DNA of 15,000 bases, taken from positions 1-15,000 of the forward strand of contig DBXX01000035.1 in the NCBI GenBank assembly GCA_002309675.1, given 5' to 3'. The translations under genes and the position numbers were made by a program. Shown here one piece after another: positions 13,569 to 15,000 of the stretch. Origin of the DNA: Lachnospiraceae bacterium UBA1201 (lineage in GTDB: Bacteria > Bacillota > Clostridia > Lachnospirales > Lachnospiraceae). The notes beneath the pieces were generated by a model. The model was not told where the DNA came from. It did no database searches and saw only the letters and a list, made by a program, of their open reading frames with translations. Positions within the stretch are counted from its first letter, which is position 1; the number at the start of each line of letters is the position of its first letter.

Positions 13569-14966
13569 GTGAAGAATGATAAACGCAGCGCTGTCGGTCT
13601 GATCTATCTGTTATTTGATCTGCTGGTTTTGGCAGCGACTTACTGGCTGACATATTGGTTTAAACTGGTCCTTCTGGATCAACAGAATTATATAGAGATT
13701 TTTGAGCTGTATATCAAGAGCATGGCATTCGTATTTCCGGTCTTCCTGATCAGTTATATGTTCGTCACGCTGTATGGGAATATGCGTACGCAGTCCAAAG
13801 GCGCGCTTTTGTTCCTCATCGCCGAGGGCAATGTCATGGGAACTCTGTTCCTGACGCTGCTATTGTTCTTCGTCAAGATTGAGAATTTCTCCCGTCTGTT
13901 CCTGATATACTTTGCGATCCTGGATACCGCGTTCATGTTTATTGAACGTGTGATCGTAGGAAAATTCATTGACCATTCGTATGCTAAGGGAAGGCATCAG
14001 AGTCAGGTCGTGATCGTCGGCTATTCCGAAACGGCGAAAGCCTACCTGGACCGCGTTTTGGCGAATCCCCAGTGGGGCTATCACATCGTCGGTATCCTGG
14101 ATGACGAAAAACAGGTCGGACACTCCTATAAGGGCGTGGCCGTCATCGGTTCGACCGAGGACCTGAGCGAATTGCTTTCGAAAAACGAGACGGATGAGAT
14201 CGTCATCTGTTTGAAACTGACCGAGCACAGTAAATTGAAGACGGTGGTCAATACCTGTGAGAAGTCCGGTGTTCATACGAAGTTTATTCCGGACTACATG
14301 AATGTTCTGCCGACACAACCGTACACCGAGGATATGCAGGGCCTGCCGGTCATCAACATCCGTTACGTTCCGCTTATGAGCTGGGGCAATGCGGCGATCA
14401 AACGTGCCATGGATATTTTCGGCAGTTTGTTTGCGATCATTCTATTTTCCCCAATCATGCTGATCGTGGCGATCCTGGTAAAGACCACGTCGAAGGGCGG
14501 CGTTATCTTTAAGCAGGAGCGTGTCGGTAAGCATAATCGGCCGTTTAAGATGTATAAATTCCGCTCGATGGTCGTACAGACCGATGAGAGCGAGAAGGAT
14601 AAGTGGACCACGAAAAACGACGCGCGTGTCACGAAGGTTGGCGCGTTCATCCGTAAGACCAGTATTGACGAGCTGCCGCAGTTCTTTAATGTACTTAAGG
14701 GCGATATGAGCCTGATCGGACCGCGGCCCGAGCGTCCGTTCTTCGTAGAGAAGTTTAAAGAGGAGATCCCGCGTTACATGGTTAAACACCAAGTGCGTCC
14801 GGGCATCACCGGCTGGGCTCAGGTAAATGGTTGGCGCGGCGATACATCGATCTCGGAGCGCATTGCCTGCGACCTGTACTACATCGAGCACTGGTCCCTC
14901 AAACTGGATATCAAGATACTTTTCTTGACGTTCTTCAAAGGGTTTGTGAACAAGAATGCCTATTGA
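13569..14966 (+). CDS. Polyprenyl-phosphate sugar-1-phosphate transferase (WbaP/WcaJ-like), priming enzyme
   Basis: This enzyme moves a sugar-1-phosphate from a UDP-sugar to undecaprenyl phosphate, the first step of glycan assembly. The 465-residue length and layout match the long family form: four N-terminal helices (within about 8-132), a Rossmann-like domain (about 145-245, from QVVIVGYSETAKAYL), a re-entrant membrane helix (about 281-304) and the catalytic domain. Motifs include FKQERVG (314-320), KMYKFRSM (327-334), SIDELPQ (365-371), SLIGPRPERP (381-390) and RPGITGWAQVNG (410-421). Translation begins at GTG (13569), six bases after GAGGTGA (13556-13562). The sugar, perhaps glucose, galactose or an N-acetylated sugar, cannot be read from the sequence. 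The 34 bases after its stop show no convincing gene. Confidence 0.95.
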   Translation: MKNDKRSAVGLIYLLFDLLVLAATYWLTYWFKLVLLDQQNYIEIFELYIKSMAFVFPVFLISYMFVTLYGNMRTQSKGALLFLIAEGNVMGTLFLTLLLFFVKIENFSRLFLIYFAILDTAFMFIERVIVGKFIDHSYAKGRHQSQVVIVGYSETAKAYLDRVLANPQWGYHIVGILDDEKQVGHSYKGVAVIGSTEDLSELLSKNETDEIVICLKLTEHSKLKTVVNTCEKSGVHTKFIPDYMNVLPTQPYTEDMQGLPVINIRYVPLMSWGNAAIKRAMDIFGSLFAIILFSPIMLIVAILVKTTSKGGVIFKQERVGKHNRPFKMYKFRSMVVQTDESEKDKWTTKNDARVTKVGAFIRKTSIDELPQFFNVLKGDMSLIGPRPERPFFVEKFKEEIPRYMVKHQVRPGITGWAQVNGWRGDTSISERIACDLYYIEHWSLKLDIKILFLTFFKGFVNKNAY

Positions 14967-15000
14967 ATGATACAAGGCTCGAAAAGTACCGAACGGACGC

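Noticed and set aside
14967..15000. ATG immediately after the last stop, open to the window end
   Set aside because: Only 11 codons are visible, there is no SD at usable distance, and the encoded residues match nothing I recognise.

Overview
The window is a densely packed bacterial chromosome segment with every supported gene on the + strand. It looks like a Bacillota/Clostridia genome, most likely Lachnospiraceae or a relative. The evidence is Shine-Dalgarno (SD) sites of the GGAGG type, a UmuC-like Y-family polymerase followed by a small YolD-like protein, a CdaA/CdaR cyclic-di-AMP module, an HPr-family protein, and polysaccharide enzymes of the kind common in gut and rumen Clostridia. The taxonomic call is inference, since no rRNA or marker search was possible.

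Region 1 (1-2330) is a DNA-damage-type cluster. It holds the 3' part of a Y-family translesion DNA polymerase with a beta-clamp-binding QLSLF motif, a 90-residue partner protein, and a membrane-anchored ComEC-type metallo-beta-lactamase-fold hydrolase that overlaps it by 14 bases.

Region 2 (2331-6509) starts with an extended -10 promoter near 2354-2362. It encodes two membrane proteins of unknown function, the diadenylate cyclase CdaA, its regulator CdaR with an unusual Pro/Thr/Glu-rich extracellular tail, and an HPr-like phosphocarrier that starts with TTG and carries Ala in place of the usual Pro18. No glmM follows cdaR.

Region 3 (6514-14966) is a cell-surface polysaccharide locus. It encodes a Wzy-like polymerase, a DPM1-like glycosyltransferase (GT) with a DUF2304 membrane partner, two further GT2 enzymes, an ABC-2 exporter (permease and ATPase), a fourth GT2 enzyme and a polyprenyl-phosphate sugar-1-phosphate transferase that would start the lipid-linked glycan. 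The likely flow is initiation on undecaprenyl phosphate by the 13569-14966 product, sugar addition by the GT2 enzymes, and export by the ABC pair. How the polymerase fits in is unclear, because no Wzx flippase is present here.

Genes from 2429 to 14966 are separated by a few tens of bases at most or overlap, and I see no terminator between them. One long transcription unit linking c-di-AMP synthesis to surface glycan production is therefore possible. There is no gene-free stretch over 300 bases, and I found no tRNA, rRNA, CRISPR array, insertion sequence or phage gene. The least expected signals are a hairpin between the SD and the start codon of the gene at 12553, the polymerase/ABC-exporter hybrid layout, a two-helix N-terminal extension on the ABC permease, and the HPr variant inside a c-di-AMP/glycan operon.
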